Shown here piece by piece: positions 11,743 to 22,417 of a stretch of 64,000 nucleotides of DNA (the first letter of the stretch is position 1; each line of letters starts with the position of its first letter). Position numbers and translations under genes: made by a program. The stretch covers positions 1 to 64,000 of the forward strand of contig JADNRV010000183.1 of assembly GCA_015499995.1 (NCBI GenBank), in the 5' to 3' direction. Source of the stretch: Flammula alnicola. Taxonomy: Eukaryota > Basidiomycota > Agaricomycetes > Agaricales > Strophariaceae. The notes under the pieces were generated by a model. It was not told the DNA's origin. It was given only the letters and a program-made list of their open reading frames with translations, and ran no database searches.

Positions 11743-11934
11743 ATGTCCAGCTGACAGAAACCTCGCCTCGAGCGTAGCAAATTTTTCGAATTTCCGTCAC
11801 ATCTCGTAGACTCGTACTCAGTAGGTCCTTATAAACGACCCCAAGTTTCTAAGCGTTACTCTGAAATCTCTCCCCGAACCAACTCCTTGTCTCTGCTCCT
11901 CCACCTTGACACATTCCACCGCACTTCCGACGCA

Positions 11935-12243
11935 ATGTCAGACTCGGACGGCCGTCATGATGGTTTCTACCAGCCCTTAGACTATACCATTGCTTCCGCG
12001 ACCGCCACCTACCAGCCCTACACCGTCGCTTTTTACTGGACCGGCTTCGCCGGACGCCAGCTCGCCACTGTCAGCAGCGCGCGCAAGCAAATGGAGCTCA
12101 TCCACTTCATTGAAGACAATAATGGAAGCCTCGAGGGGGAATGGTACCACTTCGCGTCCGAGGACGATTTTCACAAGGCTATTATCAGGGCGCGAGAGCT
12201 GGGTGGAATCGTCTATGATTTACCGGTCAAGACGGGCATGTAG
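11935..12243 (+). CDS. Small hypothetical protein, 102 residues
   Basis: The ATG at 11935 opens MSDSDGRHDGFYQPLDYT and the frame runs intronless to TAG at 12243. The start is chosen because the preceding leader is duplicated up to and past this ATG at 11664-11742. The product is acidic overall, with no signal peptide or membrane helix. It alternates short hydrophobic strands (YTVAFYWTGF, MELIHFIED) and a C-terminal helix (DDFHKAIIRARELGG), like a small folded alpha/beta protein. No family recognised. Codon use is G/C-rich at third positions, supporting real coding. Confidence 0.55.
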   Translation: MSDSDGRHDGFYQPLDYTIASATATYQPYTVAFYWTGFAGRQLATVSSARKQMELIHFIEDNNGSLEGEWYHFASEDDFHKAIIRARELGGIVYDLPVKTGM

Positions 12244-12249
12244 GCGTTA

Positions 12250-14517
12250 AGGTGTGCGTGTTCTGCGGTGATGGGTTTTTCAACTTGCAAGTGCCACCAC
12301 AGTTTGCGTGAACCTTCTCACTTAGCTCATGGGTGACGTAGGAATGGTTCAACAACCGCTACACCTACATCATTTCGAGTTAAACAGTAAAAGTAAATGG
12401 GGATATCGAACGACATACGAACTCGACTTGCTCTGCATACCGATAAGTAAGAACCGCCCTCCTATTCTCGGCCATGTTCATTGACGTATTCACTGCGCAA
12501 CGCAAGAAAAGCTTTCAATGTGGTCGCGAATAAAGACTATGATTCCCACCGCTGACGAAGCAGTGCTCTTAGCTCCTCTTATCCATAAAACTCTGAGTCG
12601 GAGTTCTTGTTCCACCTGGAAAATGGGTTATCAATATGTCGATAACCACAAAGTTGTGGAGCTTCTTAGCCCAGCTGGCCTCGGAGGTCACATTGGAATC
12701 AACCGACCTACTGGCCCAGTAAGAAATTGGCAATAGATCCTCACATGCAGTGTATCGTCCGTCGCCTACGCCGATATGAGAATGAAGAAAAATAGAACAT
12801 GAAAGAGGTGCTAGTGCTCCACAGTTCGTGAACACTTCGAGTTAATGAAAGGAAATGTGTGGTCGAAACACGAAAGTAAACAAAGACCCAAATAAAATAA
12901 TGCCGAGAAATTGACGGCAAGTCTGAAATCGTGGCAAGAAGCAGCCTTTGGAAGATTTTTCGACGAGCTCCACCAAGCCAACGTGCGCAATGGGTAGTAT
13001 AACCAACTCGCGCAGAGGGCTGGGTTCGTTCTCTTCCAAAGTCTGCTTGATGGGATCGATCAACCAAAATTTGGAAAGAAAGATCCCGCACGGCAGACAA
13101 CAATGGGGTCAGAGTTCGAACAAACAATTGTACGGTGTTTGAACAAAGCTGTAAAGGAAGTGATCATGAAAGAAAAGGAGAGAGTAAACGACTCGCAAAG
13201 GTCACACACCTGACTTCAACAGCACGCTGGGCGGCGTTGAATCAGAAGGGCGATGGATAGCGTTGGATAGGACGATTTGATGATGAGGAAAAGAGATGAC
13301 GCAGGAACGTTGACGCGAAAGGAAACATCAGAATGTATGTGCAGCATTAATGCGACGTGTTTGGCGTCCTGCAGGCAAACGGACGGTTAGAGAGTAGCCT
13401 AGCAAAAAAAGAGCAGCGGTGAAGACGCACATATGTCCACTCACTGACGCACCATGTTTCGTGAGTCCGACTCCAGCGCCATAGTCCGACGATCTACGTT
13501 ATAAGTAGAATATGGCTCATTCTGCCTGAGTAATGCTTATAGGCGATGAAAGGGCAAGCGTAGGAGCATTGATACTAATAGAGGAACTCCCACGAGACGG
13601 GAAGCCGAAAAAAAAAAAAAGGCGAGAGACCTTTCCCACGCACAGACTTGACCTCATTCACATCGTCCTCCTTCGGCTAACCCATATTGGTCTTGATCTT
13701 TTAATGGTAGAAATCCATTATTTGGTCAGCCAGCATGGGCCGAGGTAAGTTGGCTAGGTACGCAGCATATTTTGCTGCGATGCACAGGTTTCCATCAACT
13801 TGCGGCCGACAAAAAGCAGAGAAAAGGGAACGACTACTAGAAACCTTGGAGATCCTCCCCCGGTACCTTGGTGGTGGGCGCTACAAAAACCTTGGGCTGA
13901 TTAGTATTTATGAAACAGGAGGCTGGCAAACCTATGGCCGCTGTAATCACTGGCACTGACTGCCATTTTAATGTCGAGAATCTGTGAGTGATCGTCCCAT
14001 CATTCAACAGGATTCCCGAGTGCCAGTTTCAAAGAAAAAGCCTCATTGCAACGGCAGTGGAGACTTGGATGCTAAATCAAGTATCTCACCCTCAAAATTG
14101 GAATAGTAAGGGGTGTGCATGTGTGCGAAAGCGCAGCACAATGCAAGTGAATCTCGTCTTTTTGAGTCATTTGACAGATCCCTCATATCCATGTAAACCC
14201 CTCTGGATGACGACGTACGGCTTCTTCAAATTTGGTTATCGAAAAGCATTATATTCAATTGGAAAAGGAACGAGGCTTCCGCGTATAGCCTCGGAAACAT
14301 ATACCTCTACAGCACATCACTATCTTCAGCGTCGCGGTATTATCCCAATAAGTCGATAAGTTCCAAATGGGTTACACCGCATACTTCCAAGGAAAGGCTG
14401 GCGTGATAATACTTTATTGAGTGGCTCGTGCATTTTATCTTTGCAAAGGGACGAAGCATTTAGATTGCCCATCGTCGAATTTTCTATCCTCTGCCCCGTA
14501 TCACCCTCTATATCACC
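12250..14517. other. Intergenic region with relics only
   Basis: No convincing gene. It holds a ~200-bp segment (about 12900-13080) related to 23800-23960, and a 13-A run at about 13608-13620 without a detectable target duplication. Short frames here lack domains. Confidence 0.45.
12900..13080. repeat. Dispersed repeat, copy 1 (related copy at 23,800-23,960)
   Basis: Shares the blocks caactcgcgcaga and gactgcttgat-like sequence with 23885-23955, plus flanking matches read on the minus strand (ttggcttggt, aggctgcttt). One minus-strand frame here reads IKQTLEENEPSPLREL; the second copy reads a similar FIKQSVQANPP. It may be the remnant of a duplicated exon of an unknown protein. Confidence 0.5.
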
Positions 14518-15039
14518 ATGGTTTCGCATTATCGTCTCATCCATCGTCCCCCTCCCAGTACTCCATCGCCCAGTACCCCCTTGTCAACTGACAAAAGAGC
14601 CACCGCGACTCGGCCTACGTCCCCGAAGAAGTCGCAGCCCAAGCGCCAAAAATCACAAGTTGGCGTCGCATCCTCTAGCAATATTCCAACGAGTGGAAAA
14701 TCGACTCGCATCCGGGAACCGGGTAGTAACAAGACTGAATTCGAAAGGAAAATGGCCCTAGAAACGGACGAGTTCGTGAAGTTCTATTGGGAACAGCATG
14801 TACAATGTCGGGGCTGTGATCAAATTATCAAGCTCGACCGTCGGAGGGGGGCAAAATATTACCCGCGCTTCTGGATTAACCATCGGGACAGATGTTCAAA
14901 AGTGCAGGAGCTACGTAGGCGAAACGAGGTGTGTATGCCAATTGACCACAAATTGATCATTGACGATGTTCACTCGATGCAGCAGTGGTGTTCTAAAGCC
15001 ACAAAGTTGATTCCAACTTCCTGCTCTCCGTCGCCGTAA
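14518..15039 (+). CDS. C2HC zinc-finger protein of an unnamed basidiomycete family, paralog 1
   Basis: The ATG at 14518 starts a Pro/Ser/Lys-rich disordered N-terminal half (PSTPSPSTPLST, SPKKSQPKRQ) that looks nuclear and basic. The C-terminal half has a compact motif CRGCDQIIKL...YYPRFWINHRDRC, i.e. C-x2-C...W-x2-H-x3-C, which should bind one zinc. Two other window genes (19257-20085 and 37412-38195, minus strand) carry the same motif. A possible intron (donor gtgtgt about 14929, acceptor cag about 14981) would splice RRRNE to QWCSKATK. Function unknown; DNA or protein binding is inference from the zinc motif and basic tail. Confidence 0.6.
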   Translation: MVSHYRLIHRPPPSTPSPSTPLSTDKRATATRPTSPKKSQPKRQKSQVGVASSSNIPTSGKSTRIREPGSNKTEFERKMALETDEFVKFYWEQHVQCRGCDQIIKLDRRRGAKYYPRFWINHRDRCSKVQELRRRNEVCMPIDHKLIIDDVHSMQQWCSKATKLIPTSCSPSP

Positions 15040-15667
15040 GAAATTTAGTGCTCACGAGCGACAGACGTTTTAAATCTGTACTTCTATGTTCTGTACGTAC
15101 CTCTTTCGATTCATAGGGGACAAGCGGTCATTGGTCCCATCGTAATTAATCTAATTTCCGCGATTGCTAAGTACTTAGTAATAGCTGGTATCGCGTCACC
15201 AGCATTGCATCAGCGGATTACAATTTTGTCTTCAATCACAAAGCCTCGTTGATAATATTTCTGATGCTATCTAAGTAGGTTCTTCGCCATGCACCAGTCA
15301 ATGACACAATATTGACCTGACCACCGTTCCATCCCGTCATTGCAAAGTGATTTTTAATCAAAACCTTTCGAAATATGACTTAGCTAACTATTCTTATGTT
15401 GTATTTGTAATGCCATGGAAAGAATGACGTGCGCTGACTTGCCTCTAACGCCCACTAAGCTCTGATTGAAATTTCCAGCTCAGGTTGAGCAGGAGAGCGC
15501 CCATGAACCTCCACCAAGACAATTGGAGCTTTCCTCGATCCGGACATGCTTACAGTGGAGTGGATCCATACTTTAAAAGATCACACTCTTGCCGCAATCG
15601 ATTCGATTTGTGAAACATTATTCTCCTCTCTCCAAATATTCATCGTGCAAACGTCAGATACGACCAC

Positions 15668-16723
15668 ATGTCTCCATCCAAAGTGTACTTGATTACAGGC
15701 GCCAACCGCGGTATAGGCAAGTAGCCTCATCCTTCTCTCTCTTTGTCGAGGTATCCTAATCATATTTTTGTCGACATTAAAGGTTTGGCTCTCGTGGACG
15801 AGCTTGTATCCAAACATCCGGAAGCAATCGTGTTCGCTGGTGCCCGTGATCCACTGAAAGCGACTGGTTTGAAGGAACTCGCGTCCAAGTACCCAGGAAA
15901 GCTCGAAATCGTCAAATTCGTCGCTGGGGATGTAGCAAGTAATCAAGCTCTTGCAAAGCAGATCAAAGAGAAATACGGACACGTTGATGTCGTCGTAGCA
16001 AATGCCGGTGCGTCTTTAATTTGGGCCTAGATATTCCCGTAGCTCATGCATCTATTATGAAAAATAGGCATCTCAAACTACTTGGGATTGGCCGCAGAGA
16101 CCCCAATAGAGACATTCCGAGAACATTTCGAGGTAAGCTCAAAAAACGAAAACGCTATGTTACCGCCGTTGAACCAACATTTCATACTTCAGGTCAACGT
16201 TACGGGCGTCCTCATTCTCTTCCAGGCAGTGTATGACCTCTTGAAAGCAAGCGCGTCTCCGAAATTTGTCCCCATAACTTCTGGAATAGCAAGCCTTACT
16301 GCCTACATAAGTCTTCCAATCGGAAATGCCGCATACGGTGTCAGCAAGGCGGGGCTTAATTGGCTGTCTCGGAAGATCCATTTCGAGAACGAGTGGCTCA
16401 GTGAGTTTCTTTGTTGCTGATTATCTTCGTTTGTTCATAAATTTCCCTCTCAGCCTGCTTCCCACTCGCCCCAGGCATTGTCGACACTGATATGGGTACG
16501 TACCTGTCGCTGACAGACTAGCGTAATTCTCATGGCCGTTTGGCCCTTAGCGAAAGAAAATCGTGCCCTTGACCCGACTGGCAAGCTTGGCCTCCTACAG
16601 GATGCCATTCAAGTTACTCCTGCCGAGGCTGGTACTGCGCTTGTCAACATTATCGAGGGGTCTACCCGGGAGAAGGATGGTGGAGAGTTTATTAATGTGG
16701 ATGGAAGTAAGATTGCATGGTAG
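15668..16723 (+). CDS. Short-chain dehydrogenase SDR1 (classical, ketoreductase-like)
   Basis: NAD(P)-dependent oxidoreductase resembling fungal ketoreductases of the norsolorinate-reductase type. The ATG at 15668 gives MSPSKVYLITGANRGIG, the TGxxxGIG cofactor motif, then NAG after the third exon joint, a Ser in PITSGIAS, the active-site YGVSK, and the family tail FINVDGSKIAW at 16723. Five introns: 15717-15782 (donor GC, not GT), 16008-16067, 16133-16192, and two more before CFPLAPGIVDTDM and AKENRALD. All join in frame, giving about 250 residues. It is the most diverged of the four SDRs here and lacks the promoter shared by SDR2-4. Substrate unknown. Confidence 0.88.
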
Positions 16724-16955
16724 TTTCACGTTTCCTTCGCGCATTCTCTTGCACTTCGTTTTTAGTGGATGGCCATTGCAATCCAGATTACTGGGGCTCG
16801 ACTTCCAGCTTCATTTCCTTTCCCCGGTTGTACAAGTGCTCGTAGAATCCGAGGTAGTTCTCACTCCATGTTCAGTTTCCACTCGGCAGAAGCAAGCGCA
16901 TATTATTAGGGTTGGCTGCCGTTCGGCGTCGCATTTTCGCATTTCGCTTTTGGGT
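16717..16955. repeat. Left arm of a ~235-bp inverted repeat just after SDR1
   Basis: Begins at the SDR1 stop codon and is the reverse complement of 17215-17452 at high identity, for example tttcacgtttccttcgcgca and ccagattactggggctcgac. A shortened third copy occurs near 26625-26690. Confidence 0.85.
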
Positions 16956-17214
16956 AACATACTGGTAACATTCGAATTTCGGCTCTGTGACTTTGATGTG
17001 ACGGCTCTTTCACTGTTCGAACTTCGCAAGGGCAGTCGATATCCAATAGTACGACAACAATAGTTTCAAGCACATGTAATAATCCTCCCTTGAATATTTC
17101 TTAGATCCGATTTCTCTATTTTGAAAGCAAAAGAAAAACTGTTCAGTTAACAATTATATTGCAGTTATCTACGATGGAACTCTCAAGGAAATCTTTGGAA
17201 ACACCAAGAAGCCA

Positions 17215-17452
17215 TCGAAATGCGAAAATACAACGGCGAACGGCGGCCACTTAGAACTACCCTAATAATAAGCGCTTGCTTCTGCCGTGGAAATTCAACA
17301 CGGACTGAGAACTACGTCAGATTCTATGAGCACTTGTACAACCAGGGAAATGAAGATAGAAGTCGAGCCCCAGTAATCTGGATTGCAATGGCCATACACT
17401 AAAAACGAAGTGCAAGAGAATGCGCGAAGGAAACGTGAAACTACCAAACAAT
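17215..17452. repeat. Right arm of the inverted repeat after SDR1
   Basis: Reverse complement of 16717-16955, separated from it by a ~260-bp AT-rich spacer. A transcript crossing both arms would fold into a long hairpin. Confidence 0.85.
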
Positions 17453-17560
17453 CTGCTTCCAAATATCTATAGATGAGCCGCAGTTCAGAATCACCAAGCT
17501 TCCCCTTGTCCCATTGTATTTGTAACTACGTCACTTGAAATTATCCCGCTGAGACTTACC

Positions 17561-17567
17561 TATAAGC
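17561..17567 (+). promoter_or_regulatory. TATA-box-like element of SDR2
   Basis: tataagc lies 84 bp before the ATG, in a ~100-bp leader block conserved upstream of SDR2, SDR3 and SDR4. Confidence 0.5.
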
Positions 17568-17644
17568 TGTCGTCTTGCATCCATCTCCTGCGATTTACGA
17601 ATCCTTCGGCCCTCTGCACCATTCAACTCTAGATCTCGAGCCAC

Positions 17645-18719
17645 ATGTCTTCATCGAAAGTATACTTTATTGCCGGAGCTACTCGTGGTATAGGCAAGTA
17701 ACCTCTAGAATTTCTCTCTTTTCCGAAGTGCTAAAATTGTTCATCTCTTAATGCTCTGAAGGTTTGGCACTGGTGAACGAGCTCGTATCCAAACATGCAG
17801 AAGCCATGGTCTTTGCTGGAGCCCGTGATCCATCAAAAGCGACCTCTCTACAGGAACTCGCCTCGAAATTCCCCGGAAAGATTGAAATTGTCAAATTTGT
17901 TTCCGGGGACGTGGAAGGGAACCAGTCCGTTGCGAAGAAGATCAATGAGAAGTATGGGCACGTTGACGTCGTGGTAGCAAACGCAGGTACATCTTTAACC
18001 GCCACCTGGTGTTAACCTGTCCACTAATACGTTAAACAGCCATTTCGGGTTACATGGGACCGGCGGCAGAGACTCCAGTCGAGGCATTCCGCGAACACTT
18101 CGAGGTACGTGATTCAAAAATGCAAATTCAACTGTAATACGGTCTTGGCTACTTGAATTAACGTTTTATCACTCAGGTCAATGTTACCGGCGTCCTCGTT
18201 CTCTTCCAGGCAGTGTACGAGCTATTGAAAGCGAGCGTCTCTCCTAAGTTTATTCCCATCGGGTCTGGTGCAGGAAGCTTGACTGCTCACATGAACGGCA
18301 CTCTCGGATGTACCGCCTATGGCGTCAGCAAAGCCGCGGTTAATTACATGTCTAGAAAAATTCACTTCGAGAACGAGTGGCTTAGTGAGTTCACCCATTA
18401 GCCATATATTAAAATTTTACGGTTTCTTCATATTTGATCCTCTCTTAGCCTGCTTTCCGCTGTCCCCTGGCAGGGTTGACACTGATATGGGTGCGTATTT
18501 AGATGTCACCTCGATGATGGACCTCGTTCTCATAACATTTTATCCTTAGCCAAAGAAAACCTTGCCCTCGACAAAAGTGGCACACTTGCATCTGTTAAGC
18601 ATGGTAGAGTTACTCCTGCCGTAGCTGGTACTGCGCTCGTCAACATTATCGATGGTTCTACCCGAGAAAAGGATGGTGGAGAGTTTATTAATGTGGATGG
18701 CACGAAGATTCCATGGTAG
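17645..18719 (+). CDS. Short-chain dehydrogenase SDR2 with altered glycine motif
   Basis: Same six-exon layout as SDR1, 3 and 4: ATG 17645, first intron 17694-17761 with a GC donor, stop 18719. The protein keeps NAG, the Ser region PIGSGAGS, YGVSK and the tail FINVDGTKIPW. The cofactor motif reads IAGATRGIG where the paralogs read ITGANRGIG: the first Thr and the Asn of TGANRGIG are both changed. This may weaken nucleotide binding or mark a duplicate under relaxed constraint. Other odd changes are PGRVDTDM for PGMVETDM, and HGRVTPAVAG. The frame is open throughout, so it may still make protein. Flanks are shared with SDR4 (leader, 3' region and convergent zinc-finger gene). Confidence 0.85.
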
Positions 18720-19256
18720 TTTGCAATTTCTTTAGGCGTTCTCTTGCCCCAGATGTCTTTGTTCCATAGTACCAATGTGTTTAAGTTCGGTTCTGTGGGA
18801 CCTAACGCTGCTCGTTGAATAGATTAGATGAAAGGCTGCCCCTGACGCGGACGCCTTGTCATGCATTTCTAAGTACCCACAGTCGGACTGAGCACTTTTG
18901 GCCGTTCAAGTAAAAGAGCAATGTTACAATGCCCAGAAAGCAACTCAAGCTGACTATGCGAACACAGAGCAAATTAGACCACTCAGATTTCCCGCCGTGG
19001 TGAAGTTGCAGACCGCAAAAAAAACCACCAGTAGGATGTCAATGTGCAAGGATATTGTAGCAAATATATTCACGATTCAGTGTCTCTTATGTCTCTTCTC
19101 AGAAACGAAATCGATAAGATTCGACGTTACTGTACAAGAAACGTTACATGCAGACATTACAAAAGAAATACAGTCATGAGATGGGGAAATACAAGTTCGA
19201 GAACACGCTGAGATGCACGTAAAATGCACGACTAATAATTCTGGGCATGCGACAGA

Positions 19257-20085
19257 TTAAGGAAACATACAAGAGATGTCCACGCAAGCACAACTTGAGT
19301 GCCCGTCAGGGCCGGGAAGGTGTCGTTGGGTACCAGTGAAGCGAGCATGACGCTCCTTCAAATCTCTATCGTCCAGGTTCTTCTCGCAAGGCTACCAAAG
19401 CAAGAGTAGTGTTATTGATGCCACTATTTCGTAGTCAGACAGAGAGCTTCATTACCTTGAGAACCCGATGACGATCAAAGGCGTCTCCGAGACATTTTCT
19501 GCTATGCTTCTCCCAGAGGTCAGGATAGTAGCGATTGCGATTATCCATCGCTTTCAAGCCATCACATCCTCGACACCACACCCAATGCGGCGAGAAGCAA
19601 AAGGCCATGTCGTCGTTGGTGAGTAACTGGATTCTTTCAGATTCTTTCTTGTTCTTTCCCGGGATGCGTTTCCTCCTCGTGGTAGAGGCAACAGGTGAAG
19701 ATGGGAGTGGTAAAAGACGCCTATGATGCGCAGTAATGTTGTACTTCAATCGCGCCACTTCCTTCGACTTACGGTCTGGCCGCGTCTTGGTGCACTGGTG
19801 TGAGGTCTTGATGCACGCGGGTATATTTCTGAGAGGCGGATCTGTAGTCTGCGGTTGCTCTGACTCGGACGATTGACCATCGCTCTCCTTGGCAACACTC
19901 AGGCCCTCCAAATAAATCGCGGCTTTACAGAGGTCATGTAAAGTAAGACGGGGAGATGACCCCGTACGAGTGTCAGGGCCCTGCCAAGCCAAGGCAACAT
20001 TAGGGAGATTCGAGTCGATCTCATGCACAGTAAACGCAACCCCAGAAGAAATGCGAGTGGGTGTGTCCAGGGCGTATTTCACCAT
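19257..20085 (-). CDS. C2HC zinc-finger protein, paralog 2
   Basis: The ATG at 20085 gives MVKYALDTPTRISSG. A region LTLHDLCKAAIYLEGLSVAKE is followed by a Ser/Pro-rich linker, a basic patch TTRRKRIPGKNKKE and the zinc motif CRGCDGLKAM...YYPDLWEKHSRKC. A 64-nt intron (19392-19455) splices RHRVLK to PCEKNLDDRDLKERHARF, ending at 19257. It is convergent with SDR2. Its last 90 residues of exon 1 are identical to the copy at 37620-37890, while the N-terminal halves have diverged. Family unnamed; probably nuclear. If the intron were retained the protein would end ...VMKLSV. Confidence 0.65.
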
Positions 20086-20389
20086 TGCTAGGATGGTTCA
20101 ACAGTGGTGTCAGGGGAGGCTGGATTGGGGGACGAGAAGATGCATGTGTCAACTTTTGATTAATATATGTGAACGGTGGCCACAGGCTGGCAAACGACGG
20201 CACACAGACACAGGCAAAAAATCACACTCAGAGATCCATCCTATGAGTCAATTTGTGTCTTGAAAAACGACAATTCCGCGGCCAGCACGTCCTCTTGTAG
20301 TACCTTCTTCTATATGCGGAAGGCCATGAGGTTCGGGAGTGACCGAGCGCTCAATTTCATATGCCCTCTCCATGTGCGATAAGGAGCTA

Positions 20390-20515
20390 TCGTGAGTGGC
20401 AAGGTGGCTCTTCAGATCAAGAATGTATCAGACAACGTGCCTGCATCGTGTCGTCCGGGGGTACAGCCTTCGTTGGCCCGTACTTGGGTTCAACTTCTCT
20501 TCTGGCCCAACTCCC
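20390..20515 (+). repeat. Repeat A (direct copy near 38,575; inverted copy at 21,000-21,115)
   Basis: ggcaaggtggctcttca and following blocks recur in inverted orientation at 21000-21115 and in direct orientation at about 38578-38700. Together with A' it brackets segment B (about 20600-20970). Confidence 0.75.
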
Positions 20516-20599
20516 TCGGATTTTACATCTGACAGTCCATTTCTTGGTCCAGGTGGTCAGCATCGCTCCAGCCTCATGTATCCCGCAGCATTGTTCGTT

Positions 20600-20970
20600 A
20601 TGTCGCATGGCTTTGCGCTCTCTTGCCTCGTATGTATGGGTCAGGAAACATCGCGGTTTCGCTGATGCATTTCTATCTATTTTCTCGCATCCTCAGGTTA
20701 TTAGCTAGACCAGCTTGAACGTTTGAATACTTGTCAATAGGGTTTCCGCGAGCGGCATCCGGGGAATGGATTGTGCGTGACATGGGGTGAAAGGGAGCTG
20801 GCGAGGCGGGGAATGGGCGTTTCATATACCTCGTTGTTCTGCTACCCCACCTCACTTATTCTATGTGATCGTCTTTCCTTGCAGTCTCTTGATGACCTGA
20901 TGAAACCGCTACATAATGGGAACCACTGCAGCTACATGAGGTTAAAGCTACATATGCCGATACATCCTAG
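20600..20970 (+). repeat. Segment B, present in opposite orientation at 38,735-39,130
   Basis: Blocks such as tcatgaggttaaagcta, the ccggggaatggattgtg stretch and the atgtatgggtcaggaaacat stretch reappear as reverse complements, and in reverse order, at 38735-39130. Flanking material is otherwise in direct orientation, so one copy has been inverted. Confidence 0.75.
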
Positions 20971-20999
20971 ATATGGCTGGTCAGAGATAGAAAAGGAGG

Positions 21000-21115
21000 G
21001 AGCAAGTATGGGTAGCTACCAAGGCCGTACAATCCATGGAAAACGTGATGCAGAAACGTTTTCTGATACATCCTTCAGCGTGAAGCTTTGAAGAGCCACC
21101 TTGCCACAGCACAAG
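21000..21115 (-). repeat. Repeat A' (inverted copy of A)
   Basis: Reverse complement of 20390-20515 with scattered differences. It lies just beyond the 3' end of the decayed Old Yellow Enzyme gene. Confidence 0.75.
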
Positions 21116-21213
21116 GTTGGATATGGATGCCATCAAGGCGTACCTCGCGAGGGGAGGAGGAGGTGAAGGGATTCGAACGGAGCTGACCACAATTGACTCA
21201 ATGTAGGACCACT

Positions 21214-22417
21214 TACCCCAAAATTTCAGCGAAAGGATAGTCAGTTTATCCTTCTTCCCCAGGAGTATAAAAGGCTTTTGGATCCGGAGCCCCCAGTTGG
21301 ATATCCTTTTCCAACCGAGTCGAAAGATCGGGCTGAAAGGCAACAAACGGAATATATAGTCAATACGCACATTTGAAATGAACGGCTCTCCAAAGGGGAT
21401 CAAGTTACCTGTGGTGTCCGCTCTCTCAACGGCGGTGTTTCGGGTGCATCCCCCGCATGTGACGAGCGATTTCGGGGACCGGAGAGGCGGATGAAGTCGT
21501 TTGATCCCTCTGGGGAGAGATGATACATCAGGCTCGATGGCGTGAAGGTAGGCCATATCGGGGTGTGAAGTTCGAAAGCCGCTGATGAAATGCGTAAACT
21601 GAGGTACAGGATCTTCCACCTTCATACCTAATAAGTTACAAGTATATCGATCAATTCTCCGAAATGCCACGTCCATGAGACCGAAGCTCGCACTCACTTT
21701 GAAATGTACTCCACGGGCTGACCCTCACACCTGTCCTGTCCTGTCCCACAGCTTGCACAACAGCGTCAAACTCGAGCGCGAGCCTGCTCCTCTTCTCCAC
21801 GCTCCCCCCATACTCGTCCTCTCGTATGTTGCTCACATCCTGGAGGAACTGATCCAACAGGAATCCATTTGCACAATGCCATCGAACCCACCTTCGACTG
21901 CGTTCTTCGCTATCTCTGCATAGGCGTGCACGTATTCGTAAATTTCAGTGACGGTAAGTGCCCGAGGAATGTCGTATTTGATGGGAATAGGTGACGGGCC
22001 TACGAGCTCAAGGCCATCCTGCGTAAGTTCGCAGAGCGGGCGGCACGACCAAGAGCCCATAATTGAAGGAATATGATCCGGTAGCATGGACGGCGTCAGT
22101 GATCTAGTTTATGTTTTAGTTCGAAATCAGGACTGGAGCGTAGACGACTCACCTCTTGCCATACAGCGATCTGATCTCGATTCCATATCCCAGGAACGCA
22201 ATCATACTCACCGGCCTGTGATGCTATGAACGTCGCCTGTGATAAGGAGGGTCCCAGGTCGGCTGGCGCGTTGGGAATAGTAGTTCGCCATGAGCGAGTT
22301 GGAGGGAAGGTGTTCTTTCTTCGTCGATCGGATGCGCGTCATCGGCGCAAGGACGACGCGGTGCTGTAGGGTTTGCGTCCCAACTTTGATTGGCCGAAAC
22401 AATTCAGAATGAGCCAT
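21214..22417 (-). pseudogene. Old Yellow Enzyme (NADH:flavin oxidoreductase) pseudogene
   Basis: OYE enzymes are FMN-dependent ene-reductases. The ATG at 22417 begins MAHSELFRPIKVGTQTL and is followed by the typical VVLAPMTRIRS. Further family blocks are recognisable but in different frames: EYDCVPGIWNRDQ, ITDAVHATGS, LWALGRAARSA, GFLLDQFLQDVSN, RTGVRVSPW and APDPKAFYTPGEEG. At least four frameshifts are visible (near 22236, 22063, 22030 and 21868). The last also removes the H-x-A-N substrate-binding residues that precede GFLLDQF. A TAA replaces a Tyr codon at 21246-21248. Clearly non-functional as a full enzyme. A second copy (28466-29104) keeps only the 5' end. Confidence 0.93.

Noticed and set aside
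11294..11800. 168-codon open frame on the minus strand
   Set aside because: Overlaps the duplicated leader on the other strand, has no domain or strand/helix pattern, and is open probably because of local base composition.
13600..13625. 13-A run as a possible second retroposon tail
   Set aside because: No direct repeat was found around a plausible body, so there is no evidence for insertion.
21140..21230. tRNA-like B-box (ttcgaatccc on the minus strand)
   Set aside because: No acceptor stem or T stem pairs around it; it is part of the 3' flank of the OYE pseudogene.
22201..22240. A possible intron explaining the first OYE frame change
   Set aside because: The family sequence (IASQAGEYD) continues straight through in another frame with a 2-nt loss, so it is a deletion, not an intron.
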